Positions 1 to 5,686 of a stretch of DNA of 5,688 bases are shown here, piece after piece. This DNA is from Clostridium sp. (GTDB lineage Bacteria; Bacillota; Clostridia; Acetivibrionales; Acetivibrionaceae). The position numbers were made by a program, and so were the translations under genes. The notes beneath the pieces were generated by a model, which was given only the letters and a program-made list of their open reading frames with translations, searched no databases and had not been told where the DNA came from. Position 1 is the stretch's first letter, and each line of letters begins with the position of its first letter. The DNA lies in assembly GCA_012841175.1 (NCBI GenBank), contig DUVG01000252.1, forward strand, positions 1 to 5,688. Reading direction: 5' to 3'.

Positions 1-283
1 ATGTTATTACTCTTCCTTCACGGTCATGTTCGTCAACACCTATCCCATATGTCACATTAAGGGGTTCTTTTTTTACAAAAACCCCTGTACCTGAATACCC
101 TTTTCTTTGGGCATAATTCCAGTATTGTTTATATCCTTCAAGTTCTAATTCTAAAATTCCCTCATGAAGCTTGCTTTCTTGAATACAAAAAATATCTGCA
201 TCAACTTCATTAAAATAGTCTAAAAAACCTTTTTTTATACATGCCCTAAGACCATTTACGTTCCAGGAAATCATTTTTATCAT
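1..283 (-). CDS. xth: Exodeoxyribonuclease III (ExoA/Xth), N-terminal part, cut by window edge
   Basis: Partial gene: 94 codons from ATG at 283 remain open to the left edge. The product is a Mg-dependent AP endonuclease and 3'-5' exonuclease of the exonuclease-endonuclease-phosphatase fold, acting in cytoplasmic base-excision repair. Seen directly: residues 6-14 read SWNVNGLRA (Asn8 and Asn10 in the active-site strand), 30-38 read DIFCIQESK (Glu36 matches the catalytic metal-binding Glu of E. coli ExoIII), GYSGTGVFVK follows further on, and the visible part ends DREGRVIT, another family signature. The start is chosen at the first Met because GGAGG at 294-290 lies 6 nt upstream; the Met three codons later would be 15 nt away. 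The start is 2 bp past the mscS stop, so translational coupling is likely. Roughly the last 60% of the protein (family length about 250-270 residues) lies outside the window. Confidence 0.95.
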   Translation of the reverse strand, partial: MIKMISWNVNGLRACIKKGFLDYFNEVDADIFCIQESKLHEGILELELEGYKQYWNYAQRKGYSGTGVFVKKEPLNVTYGIGVDEHDREGRVIT

Positions 284-285
284 TT

Positions 286-1110
286 TTAGCCTCCATTTTT
301 ATTAGTTAAATGTACACCCATTTGTGGAAAAGGTAAATCTATATTGTTTTCATCAAATTTTAATCTCACTTCTTCTTGTAAATCATAATAAATAGTCCAA
401 TAATTAGCCGCCTCACCCCAGACTCTGACAGTAAAAACAAGAGCACGTTCTCCACTTTCATATAGTCTTATAAAAGGTTTTGGGTCTTTTAAAATTAAAG
501 GATGGTTATCTACAATGTTAGATAAAATTTCTTTTACCTTTTTAATATCTGCCCCATATCCTACACTAAACTTAAAATCCACACGCCTTGTTTTCTCTGC
601 ACTAAAATTAGTTATATTCCCATTAACTAAAGTTCCATTTGGAATTGCCACAATTTTATTGTCAGTGGTACTAAGTTTAGTATAAAGAAGCTGTATCTCC
701 TTTACTGTACCCATATTTCCTGCAGCTTCTATAAAATCGCCTATATTAAAGGGACGGAAGATTAGAATAATAACCCCACCTGCTAGATTAGAAAGATTGT
801 CCTTTAAAGCCAAGCCAATAGCAAGTCCTGCAGCACCTAATATAACTAGAAATGTATCTATTCCTATTCCTAAAACATGTGCAGCAAAAATAATTACTAC
901 AAATTTCAAAGTAAAGCTAGACAGTGCTTTCATAAAAGAATTTAGTGTAGCATCTTTATTATATTTGTTCATTGAATTTTCAATGGTCTTTACAATCCAT
1001 TTAGACACCCTAAAACCAATAATTAATACAAGTATTGCTCCTATTACCCCAGGTACATTAGCAAATAAAAACTCCTTCGTTCTCTCTAAAATTTCTTCCA
1101 CATTAAACAT
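286..1110 (-). CDS. mscS: Small-conductance mechanosensitive channel, MscS family
   Basis: Complete 274-residue protein, close to the 286 residues of E. coli MscS. It forms a membrane heptamer that opens under membrane tension and releases solutes on hypo-osmotic shock. Three membrane segments are visible at about 17-40, 62-84 and 85-120. The third is the pore helix, with LGAAGLAIGLAL at 91-102; Leu96 and Leu100 match the E. coli pore-gate leucines 105 and 109. The E. coli hinge Gln-Gly-Ser (112-114) is Lys-Asp-Asn here (103-105), a variation I believe is common in the family. FRPFNIGDFIE (118-128), IPNG (156-159) and NITNFS (165-170) mark the beta domain, and PFPQMGVHL (260-268) the C-terminal cage. 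ATG at 1110 has AGGAG at 1125-1121, 10 nt upstream. It sits 66 bp after the DUF1294 gene and may share its transcript or use the weak promoter at 1139-1167. Confidence 0.95.
   Translation of the reverse strand: MFNVEEILERTKEFLFANVPGVIGAILVLIIGFRVSKWIVKTIENSMNKYNKDATLNSFMKALSSFTLKFVVIIFAAHVLGIGIDTFLVILGAAGLAIGLALKDNLSNLAGGVIILIFRPFNIGDFIEAAGNMGTVKEIQLLYTKLSTTDNKIVAIPNGTLVNGNITNFSAEKTRRVDFKFSVGYGADIKKVKEILSNIVDNHPLILKDPKPFIRLYESGERALVFTVRVWGEAANYWTIYYDLQEEVRLKFDENNIDLPFPQMGVHLTNKNGG
290..294 (-). promoter_or_regulatory. Ribosome binding site of xth, inside the end of mscS
   Basis: GGAGG on the minus strand is followed by a 6-nt spacer and ATG at 283. The site is also the last sense codons of mscS (Gly-Gly) just before its TAA at 288-286. 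Ribosomes finishing the channel gene therefore stop directly on the exonuclease start region. Confidence 0.85.
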
Positions 1111-1138
1111 AAAAAAATCACTCCTGTTTTTTGTATTT

Positions 1139-1167
1139 ATTATCTTGGGTTAATTTTAAAATGTTAC
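1139..1167 (-). promoter_or_regulatory. Possible sigma-A-type promoter for mscS-xth
   Basis: On the minus strand GTAACA (1167-1162) is followed by 17 bp and GATAAT (1144-1139), four and five of six matches to TTGACA and TATAAT. Transcription would begin near 1132, leaving a leader of about 22 nt to the mscS ATG. It lies in the 66-bp gap after DUF1294. AT-rich gaps give such matches by chance, so this is tentative. Confidence 0.35.
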
Positions 1168-1176
1168 ACTTGTAAT

Positions 1177-1467
1177 TTATAAAATTTTATAAAAATAGCA
1201 TATTGTTATAAAATTCAAAATAGTAATTACAGGAATACCTATTTTAAAACTCCAATGTTTTGTTTTGTGCCTAAATATGTACATACCTGCTAAAACTCCA
1301 AAGGCACCTAACAAAAAAGCTGATATAAAAATTGTTTTTTCCTTTATACGCCACTTTGATTTTTTAGCTCTAGTTTTGTCCACCTTCATCATAGCAAAAG
1401 TAATAATATTCCATACTACAATGGCTAAAGTAATCAGCAATCTGTAATCAATTTCAAGTTCAAGCAA
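1177..1467 (-). CDS. DUF1294 family small membrane protein
   Basis: Complete 96-residue protein of unknown function, recognised as DUF1294 (YsdA-like). Diagnostic pieces are DKTRAKKSKWRIKEKT (30-45), a glycine-containing membrane segment GAFGVLAGM (54-62), and FRHKTKHWSF (65-74). Three hydrophobic segments are visible, at about 8-28, 46-64 and 75-93, with the basic WRIKEK loop between the first two. The start is TTG at 1467-1465, supported by AAGGAG (1482-1477) with a 9-nt spacer; no ATG competes nearby. It begins 39 bp after the YgjP-like gene with no terminator between them, so the two are probably co-transcribed. The family is widespread in bacteria and sometimes fused to a cold-shock domain, which is absent here. 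The family call is firm, but no function can be given. Confidence 0.88.
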   Translation of the reverse strand: MLELEIDYRLLITLAIVVWNIITFAMMKVDKTRAKKSKWRIKEKTIFISAFLLGAFGVLAGMYIFRHKTKHWSFKIGIPVITILNFITICYFYKIL

Positions 1468-1476
1468 AAAAAATCA

Positions 1477-1482
1477 CTCCTT
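1477..1482 (-). promoter_or_regulatory. Ribosome binding site fixing the TTG start of DUF1294
   Basis: AAGGAG on the minus strand lies 9 nt before TTG at 1467. The arrangement (AGGAGTGA then a run of T before the start codon) repeats that of mscS at 1125-1111, which supports the non-ATG start. Confidence 0.75.
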
Positions 1483-1506
1483 CCCATTAAAATTTCTTTC
1501 TAAAAT

Positions 1507-2232
1507 CTATATCCCCAGCTTGTGCCCATTTTCTTTAAGCCATTTTCGGTGATTTTTATAGTGAGGCATTATAGATGATACAATATTCCAATAATCCTTT
1601 GAATGGTTCATTTCTATCATGTGACATAATTCATGTACAATAACATATTCAACAACTTTCATAGGGGCCATAACAAGCTTCCAATTTAAATTAATACTGC
1701 CTTTGCTGCTGCAACTTCCCCAACGAGTTTTTTGCTCACGAATTGTTATTTTTGTAGGATTTACACCTATTAGAAAACTGTATTTTTTTATTCTGTCTGC
1801 TGCAACATCTCTAAATCTTTCAACAAGCCACTTTTTTATTATATTTCTTATATTCTCCTTATCATCTTTGTCAATAAATTTTTCATTTATATATATAACC
1901 ATATTATCATTGTCAATAACAACTTTCGACTGAGATACTTCTTTTGTCTTTATAATCTTTAAACTGTATTCTTCCCCTAGGTAACAAATTTTCTCTCCAT
2001 CTTCAAATTTTCTATCAACATTTTTTTCTTTATATATTCTTTTTAGTTCCTCTTGTTTTTTTAAAATCCAAGAAAGCTTGCCTTTAATAATTTCATCTAT
2101 CTGAGTTTTTGTAACGCTAAAGGGAGCTGAAACTTTCACATCCCCGTCCTCTAAGAGCTGTATTGATACAGTTTTCCGATTGCTTCGAACAAGTTTATAT
2201 TCAATTTTCTCACTCTCTAGTGTTTCGTTCAT
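1507..2232 (-). CDS. YgjP-like / M48-type zinc metallopeptidase domain protein (DUF45)
   Basis: Complete 241-residue protein, the usual size for the YgjP/DUF45 family. The zinc-binding motif HELCH is at 200-204 (ligands His200 and His204, catalytic Glu201), with the third likely ligand His210 in MNHSKDYW. Upstream is the family signature IREQKTRWGSCSSKGSINLN (164-183), followed by WKLVMAP, and the protein ends with a basic HRKWLKENG stretch. There is no signal peptide or membrane segment, so a cytoplasmic location is expected. Members are annotated as putative metal-dependent hydrolases; the substrate is not known to me. ATG at 2232 has GGAGG (2241-2237) with a short 4-nt spacer. It is the first gene of the left-hand cluster, behind a good promoter at 2308-2336 and followed 39 bp later by DUF1294. 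Confidence 0.92.
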   Translation of the reverse strand: MNETLESEKIEYKLVRSNRKTVSIQLLEDGDVKVSAPFSVTKTQIDEIIKGKLSWILKKQEELKRIYKEKNVDRKFEDGEKICYLGEEYSLKIIKTKEVSQSKVVIDNDNMVIYINEKFIDKDDKENIRNIIKKWLVERFRDVAADRIKKYSFLIGVNPTKITIREQKTRWGSCSSKGSINLNWKLVMAPMKVVEYVIVHELCHMIEMNHSKDYWNIVSSIMPHYKNHRKWLKENGHKLGI

Positions 2233-2285
2233 ATTTCCTCCACTTTTTTTACTGCAAATTCCCTTTTCCCAGCATATAATCCCTA

Positions 2286-2302
2286 TTGAAATATAGTTTC
2301 AA
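2286..2302. repeat. Dyad symmetry at the predicted transcription start
   Basis: TTGAAA and TTTCAA form perfect 6-bp arms around a 5-bp centre (TATAG). The dyad begins at the predicted start point of the ygjP-like transcript, where a repressor site would sit. It is too AT-rich and lacks a T-run, so it is not a terminator. Its role as an operator is only inferred. Confidence 0.4.
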
Positions 2303-2307
2303 AAACA

Positions 2308-2336
2308 ATTTTACTATAATTTCATTGTTATGTGAA
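2308..2336 (-). promoter_or_regulatory. Probable sigma-A promoter of the ygjP-like gene cluster
   Basis: TTCACA (2336-2331) is followed by exactly 17 bp and TAAAAT (2313-2308) on the minus strand, five of six matches in each box. The start point would be near 2301, giving a leader of about 69 nt. It lies downstream of the cellulase terminator, as expected for an independent transcription unit. Confidence 0.6.
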
Positions 2337-2393
2337 GGAAAAATAATTTAATTACTGCACTACTCTTTGGTTACATAGGATATGTAGTTTTTT

Positions 2394-2440
2394 AAAAAAG
2401 CCATGTTAGAAATCTATAAAGTTTCCAACATGGCTTTTTT
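2394..2440 (-). terminator. Rho-independent terminator after the cellulase gene
   Basis: The arms 2400-2407 (GCCATGTT) and 2427-2434 pair perfectly; after one A-C mismatch (2408/2426), GAAA (2409-2412) pairs with TTTC (2422-2425) around a 9-nt loop. Six A at 2394-2399 and six T at 2435-2440 flank the stem, so it has a U-run in either direction. It lies 24 bp past the cellulase stop. No gene on the plus strand approaches it, so its useful direction here is minus. Confidence 0.92.
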
Positions 2441-2464
2441 ATATTCATTAATACAAATTTAATT

Positions 2465-4153
2465 TTATTTACTTGCTGGGAATTCAACTATTATGCCAAA
2501 AATATACCTTTTTAAAATTACATAATCCCTCGAATCTATAATTTCATCTCCATTTACATCAGCTAATCTTATATCTAAATCAGGTGGTATCATTTCAAGT
2601 AAAACCCTGCTTAACAATGCAGCATCAAGGGAATTTATCCTACCATCACCATTTAAATCACCAATATCTACCTCTTCCTCCTCTGGTGTCGGTGTTGGTG
2701 TTGGTGTAGGTGTAGGCGTTGCCGTTGGTGTTGGCGAATTAGGATCTTTTGTACCATAATATTCTCCCAATGAGATTCCATTTTTGCCCAAAGGCACATT
2801 TTGATCTAATCCTATAAATTTGCCTTCATCATTTGTCCATAAAGTAGGCAATAAATAATTGTCATATTTGTAGTCATTCCACTTAAGATCTCTTCCACCT
2901 GGGAATTCTGTTCCTTCATCACGGGTTAGCAAACCTCCTGTGTCTGCTGAGTCTATATTTATACACCAGAATGTATGGTGCAGCATATATTTATTTTCTA
3001 TAATATAGTCTCTCATGGCTCTTAAATATTTCTCATTAAGGTCTAAAAGTTTGTGATTGCCTTCTGTTAAACCGCCCCATTCACCAAGCAATAATGGAGA
3101 TATTTCTTCTTCCATGATAAACGCCCAATTGTCTCTCCAGCATTCTTCGTATAAAATTTCTTGGGCTCTATTATCATCTGCAGTAATAAATTCACCTTGA
3201 AACCAGGATTGTTCAAACACTATAGGACCATAGTCATGTGGTGAATAAACAAGTTGTTTTTGATGTTTTCCTAAATTAATAGGGTACTTTCTTACACCTC
3301 TAAGATTGCCACCCCACCAGTTTCCATAGTAATCATCAGTTCCAAACCATGGGGATGTATTAAATTCTTCATCATCCCATATATCATCTTTAGGATACAT
3401 CTCTATACCTTCAACAAATATTAATACATTAGGGTGAACTTCCAATATTGCTAATGCAGTCTCTTCAGCTACTCTTTTCCAGTTGGTTGGTCTGTCTGAA
3501 TCGTCCCATATAGCACTTTCAGATATTTTTTTCAAATCACCAGCATTAGTATGTGGTTCATTTTTAAGGTCAAAACCTATAACTGTATCATTGTTTTTAA
3601 ACTCATGTGCAGCCCACACCCAAGCCTCTTTAAATATTTCTTCTGTTATCTTTCCTTTAAACCAAAGAGGATGTGTATGACCCTGATTATCAGTTTCAGC
3701 ACTATGTACATCAATTATTACTTTAATTCCTAATCTTTTAAAATTTTCAAGCATATAATTAAATAGTTCATAACTATTTAGTCCTGCCAAAGTTTCATTG
3801 TTATAACTTGTATCCACTGATTGAGGATATTCTCCCTTACTCCATGCATACAATAAGTCAGTAGCAATTGGTATTCTAACAACATTTATACCTTTATCTG
3901 CTACCATCTCCATAACTGCTATTACATTACTGTGATAAGAATCCAAAAACATCATCTCGCGACAATTAAATCCAAACCAGTTAGCACCAGTTAGCCATAC
4001 TTTGTTACCGTTTTTATCAACAATGTTATTCCCTTCTACATGAAACCAGTTGCCGCCATCGCTAGATGCAACCACAGGCTCTATGTCACTATGTATCACT
4101 AATAATGATACACACATTATTGATATCAACAGTATAATGGTGATTTTTTTCAT
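2465..4153 (-). CDS. Secreted GH5 cellulase (endoglucanase) with C-terminal type I dockerin
   Basis: Complete 562-residue cellulosomal enzyme that should hydrolyse beta-1,4-glucan with retention. Order: signal peptide (basic MKK, hydrophobic core 4-21, likely cut near VVAS around 27-31); GH5 domain about 36-450; Pro-Thr linker 474-490; EEEE; dockerin about 496-556. Catalytic features: VRIP Arg93, DVHS His150, acid/base Glu199 in NEP, SPHDYGP (304-310), nucleophile Glu358 in LLLGEWGG, and Trp396. The NWFGFN and LVYSPHDYGP segments resemble subfamily GH5_1 (as I recall, C. thermocellum CelO is GH5_1), so cellobiohydrolase activity is possible. Dockerin loops are D499-N501-D503-D510 and D532-N534-D536-D543. 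Loop positions 10-11 are Ser-Leu and Ser-Arg, and loop 2 has Glu instead of Gly at position 6. No CBM is seen. The start is ATG at 4153, preceded 7 nt by GGGAGG. Confidence 0.95.
   Translation of the reverse strand: MKKITIILLISIMCVSLLVIHSDIEPVVASSDGGNWFHVEGNNIVDKNGNKVWLTGANWFGFNCREMMFLDSYHSNVIAVMEMVADKGINVVRIPIATDLLYAWSKGEYPQSVDTSYNNETLAGLNSYELFNYMLENFKRLGIKVIIDVHSAETDNQGHTHPLWFKGKITEEIFKEAWVWAAHEFKNNDTVIGFDLKNEPHTNAGDLKKISESAIWDDSDRPTNWKRVAEETALAILEVHPNVLIFVEGIEMYPKDDIWDDEEFNTSPWFGTDDYYGNWWGGNLRGVRKYPINLGKHQKQLVYSPHDYGPIVFEQSWFQGEFITADDNRAQEILYEECWRDNWAFIMEEEISPLLLGEWGGLTEGNHKLLDLNEKYLRAMRDYIIENKYMLHHTFWCINIDSADTGGLLTRDEGTEFPGGRDLKWNDYKYDNYLLPTLWTNDEGKFIGLDQNVPLGKNGISLGEYYGTKDPNSPTPTATPTPTPTPTPTPEEEEVDIGDLNGDGRINSLDAALLSRVLLEMIPPDLDIRLADVNGDEIIDSRDYVILKRYIFGIIVEFPASK
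2468..2668 (-). other. Type I dockerin domain of the cellulase
   Basis: Two 22-residue-type repeats with calcium loops: GDLNGDGRINSLDAALLSRV, then ADVNGDEIIDSRDYVILKRY. Each fits D-x-N-x-D-...-D followed by a helix. Such pairs bind cohesins on a scaffoldin. The first repeat has Ser-Leu at loop positions 10-11 with Ser-Arg at 17-18; the second has Ser-Arg with Lys-Arg. The serine and Lys-Arg are closer to the C. thermocellum pattern than to the Ala-Leu/Ile pattern of C. cellulolyticum. Partner preference is inferred. Confidence 0.9.
2684..2734 (-). repeat. Pro-Thr hexanucleotide repeat encoding the linker
   Basis: Seventeen codons alternate Pro and Thr with one Ala (pattern PTPTATPTPTPT and on). 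They are built from near-identical ACACC(A/T/G)-type hexamers, seen on the plus strand as repeated GGTGTT/GGTGTA. This is a flexible, probably O-glycosylated linker, and the repeat is prone to length change. Confidence 0.9.
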
Positions 4154-4160
4154 TTCCATT

Positions 4161-4166
4161 CCTCCC
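4161..4166 (-). promoter_or_regulatory. Ribosome binding site that sets the cellulase start
   Basis: GGGAGG lies 7 nt before ATG at 4153. An in-frame ATG at 4159 is only 1 nt from the site, and a TTG at 4192 has no site and would translate through this one. ATG 4153 also gives a textbook MKK signal-peptide start. Confidence 0.88.
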
Positions 4167-4354
4167 AAAAAATATTTAAAATTAAAATACAAAAATTAAC
4201 ATAATTAAAAAAATAACATAATTATATATTAAAAAATTTTAAGGAATTTTTGAAATTAGTAGATAAAAATACTGCAAAAAAACGAAAAAATAGTGGTATT
4301 TCATAAACTACATAGATTAGATAAAATATAGTAATTCCTTCCCGTCTTTAAGTT

Positions 4355-4371
4355 AATAATACCATATTATT
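4355..4371. repeat. AT dyad overlapping the cellulase -10 box
   Basis: AATAATA and TATTATT form perfect 7-bp arms around CCA. The dyad covers the whole predicted -10 and the TG extension. No run of T follows on either transcript strand and the stem has no G-C pairs, so it is not a terminator for lysE. It could be an operator, or simply a chance result of AT content. Confidence 0.4.
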
Positions 4372-4384
4372 TTCACAAATACAA
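4356..4384 (-). promoter_or_regulatory. Candidate cellulase promoter with extended -10
   Basis: TTGTAT (4384-4379), 17 bp, then TATTAT (4361-4356), with TG one base before the -10 (4364-4363), on the minus strand. The start point near 4349 gives a long AT-rich leader of about 195 nt. It sits only 9 bp after the lysE stop. A second TATAAT nearer the gene (4226-4221) lacks a -35. The remaining leader 4167-4348 is plain A/T with no recognised riboswitch or hairpin. Confidence 0.5.
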
Positions 4385-4392
4385 TATAATTC

Positions 4393-5046
4393 TCAAGGTA
4401 TCATACTCCAAAACATCCTTACACCACTGTTTATAAAATAGATTGAAAATCCTATAATAAATACACCTAAAAACGTAATAATCCAGCAATACATATTATC
4501 ACTTATTAATTTCTTGCCTTTAGAAAATGCCAAAGAGACTGCCGAATACCATACAAAATCAGCTAAAATGTGACCAACAAAGAAAAATATAACGCCAATA
4601 AGGCCTATGGTAAGGGCTTGACGTATTAATTCCATTCCTGCTGATGCCCACCAAATGGTAAAGTAAGGATTAGTCGCGCTTACAACTAATCCAACTAACA
4701 CAAGATTTTTCCCCACTTTACTATTGCCTGTTTCTTGATTTTCCAAAGTAACCGATTTATTTATGCCCGACTTTATCATTCCATATCCCATCCATGCAAG
4801 AAAAACACCACCTACCAATCCAATAATTCCTCCGACTATAGGATTTGTAAAGAAATCTTTGAGCCCTAATATCATAACTGTAATTAATAAAATTTCTAAT
4901 ATTCCATGCCCTAATACTATCAAAGGACCTGCTTTCCATCCTCTTTTTAAACTGCCATCTATAGTAATCCCCAACATAGGTCCTGGCACCATCGCACCTG
5001 AAAAACCTATAAAAAAAGATTGAAAAATCATTCCCCACAAAACCAT
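4393..5046 (-). CDS. LysE/RhtB-family amino-acid exporter
   Basis: Complete 217-residue membrane protein, typical for the LysE superfamily (about 200-220). Six hydrophobic segments are visible near 7-27, 40-62, 68-92, 114-136, 144-166 and 187-207. Family marks are GAMVPGPM (17-24), the conserved N-terminal Pro-Gly-Pro; GHGILE (46-51); ATNPYFTIWW (124-133); and GHILADFVWY (158-167). A charged polar loop lies between segments three and four (about 92-113). Members export lysine, arginine, threonine, homoserine or other small metabolites by proton-coupled transport; the substrate cannot be told from sequence. ATG at 5046 has AAAGGA (5060-5055) with an 8-nt spacer. No intrinsic terminator follows its stop, so transcripts may run into the cellulase gene 239 bp downstream. 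Confidence 0.92.
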   Translation of the reverse strand: MVLWGMIFQSFFIGFSGAMVPGPMLGITIDGSLKRGWKAGPLIVLGHGILEILLITVMILGLKDFFTNPIVGGIIGLVGGVFLAWMGYGMIKSGINKSVTLENQETGNSKVGKNLVLVGLVVSATNPYFTIWWASAGMELIRQALTIGLIGVIFFFVGHILADFVWYSAVSLAFSKGKKLISDNMYCWIITFLGVFIIGFSIYFINSGVRMFWSMIP

Positions 5047-5127
5047 ATTATTATTCCTTTCTTACAATACTAATGTTAATTTTATTTATAAAATATTTAT
5101 TACCACTTAATGAAAAACTAAACGTTC

Positions 5128-5136
5128 ATTATAACA
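5128..5136 (-). promoter_or_regulatory. Likely extended -10 promoter of lysE
   Basis: TG-T-TATAAT on the minus strand: a perfect -10 (5133-5128) with TG one base upstream (5136-5135). The -35 region is poor, which an extended -10 can tolerate. The start near 5121 gives a leader of about 75 nt. A second TATAAT lies just upstream in the terminator-proximal sequence. The surrounding TGTTATTATGATGTTAT is loosely symmetric. Confidence 0.5.
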
Positions 5137-5158
5137 TCATAATAACATTATACAGAAT

Positions 5159-5189
5159 AAAAAAAAAGCAGTGAGTTTATCCCCACTGC
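5159..5189 (-). terminator. Rho-independent terminator after the dockerin-like gene
   Basis: Arms 5189-5182 (GCAGTGGG on the minus strand) and 5175-5168 (CTCACTGC) pair with one G-T wobble around a 6-nt loop, followed by nine T (5167-5159). It lies 41 bp after the stop at 5231. Confidence 0.93.
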
Positions 5190-5230
5190 CTTTTACATGT
5201 AAATACAAATATAAATTCTGCTAATTTATG

Positions 5231-5686
5231 CTAATTATCGTAATCCCTCGTTGTTTTATTGAAATTCTTTATCATTATGAATATATCACCAGTATTAATT
5301 GCACCATCTAGATTTAAATCTAATTCAACTGTGTACTTTTCACTACCGTAGTATTCATTAAAAACTGTAATTATTTGAACTATATCCTCCATATTAATAA
5401 CTCCATCTTGTTTTCCTTCAATTTCAATGTCTCCCGCCCATAATATAATAGGTTGTTCTTCTGTAGAAGCTATTATTTCTCCTGTTCCACTTACAGTGAT
5501 ATTTCTCTTAAGGTAGTTTGTCTTAGTTATTTCTAATACATACTCATCCATATCTTTTGACAGACCAGATATTTCAAAATAACCCTTCTCATCTGTCAGC
5601 GCCGAAATTTCAGTACCTACAACTTTTACATTAAACCCTGACTTTAGAGCGGCTTCTGTTTTGTCTGTATAGTCAATATTAGAAAA
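5231..5686 (-). CDS. C-terminal part of an extracellular protein with Ig-like and dockerin-like domains, cut by window edge
   Basis: The frame is open from the right edge (first full codon at 5686) to TAG at 5231: 151 visible residues. The Met at 5551 is internal, not a start, because the same fold runs through it. Visible residues 14-75 look like a carboxypeptidase-regulatory-like/Ig-like beta module: GFNVKVVGTE, ALTDEKGYFEISGL, YVLEITKTNYLKRNITVSG. After IILWAGDI (80-87) comes a dockerin-like pair: loop 1 around EGKQDGVINMED, loop 2 DLNLDGAINTGD (Asp123, Asn125, Asp127, Asp134), ending in NFNKTTRDY. I recall this combination (…WAGD…DGAINM.D…FN) from many proteins of cellulolytic Clostridia. 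The catalytic or binding part, if any, lies to the right. Export and cell-wall or cellulosome association are inferred. Its own terminator follows, so it is separate from lysE. Confidence 0.85.
   Translation of the reverse strand, partial: FSNIDYTDKTEAALKSGFNVKVVGTEISALTDEKGYFEISGLSKDMDEYVLEITKTNYLKRNITVSGTGEIIASTEEQPIILWAGDIEIEGKQDGVINMEDIVQIITVFNEYYGSEKYTVELDLNLDGAINTGDIFIMIKNFNKTTRDYDN

Noticed and set aside
797..1153. Plus-strand open frame of 118 codons
   Set aside because: It lies antisense to mscS, has no ribosome site and matches no family; the minus-strand gene explains the sequence fully.
3483..3733. Two overlapping plus-strand open frames
   Set aside because: They are antisense to the conserved GH5 catalytic domain, with no ribosome site and no domain.
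4154..4192. N-terminal extension of the cellulase from TTG 4192
   Set aside because: No ribosome site precedes it, and it would translate through the real GGGAGG site and spoil the signal peptide.
4221..4226. Perfect TATAAT closer to the cellulase
   Set aside because: There is no acceptable -35 at 16-18 bp and no TG extension; such hexamers are expected by chance in this AT-rich leader.
4355..4371. Inverted repeat as a terminator for lysE
   Set aside because: The stem is all A-T with no following run of T on the minus transcript.
4757..5038. Second minus-strand frame of 93 codons inside lysE
   Set aside because: It is an out-of-frame reading of a clear LysE gene; its composition does not resemble a protein and no start signal is seen.
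5047..5158. Riboswitch in front of lysE
   Set aside because: The leader is only about 75 nt of A/T with no conserved stem set; too short for a lysine riboswitch.
5231..5551. Complete 106-residue protein starting at Met 5551
   Set aside because: The frame continues upstream to the window edge and the Ig-like module spans this Met; no ribosome site precedes it.
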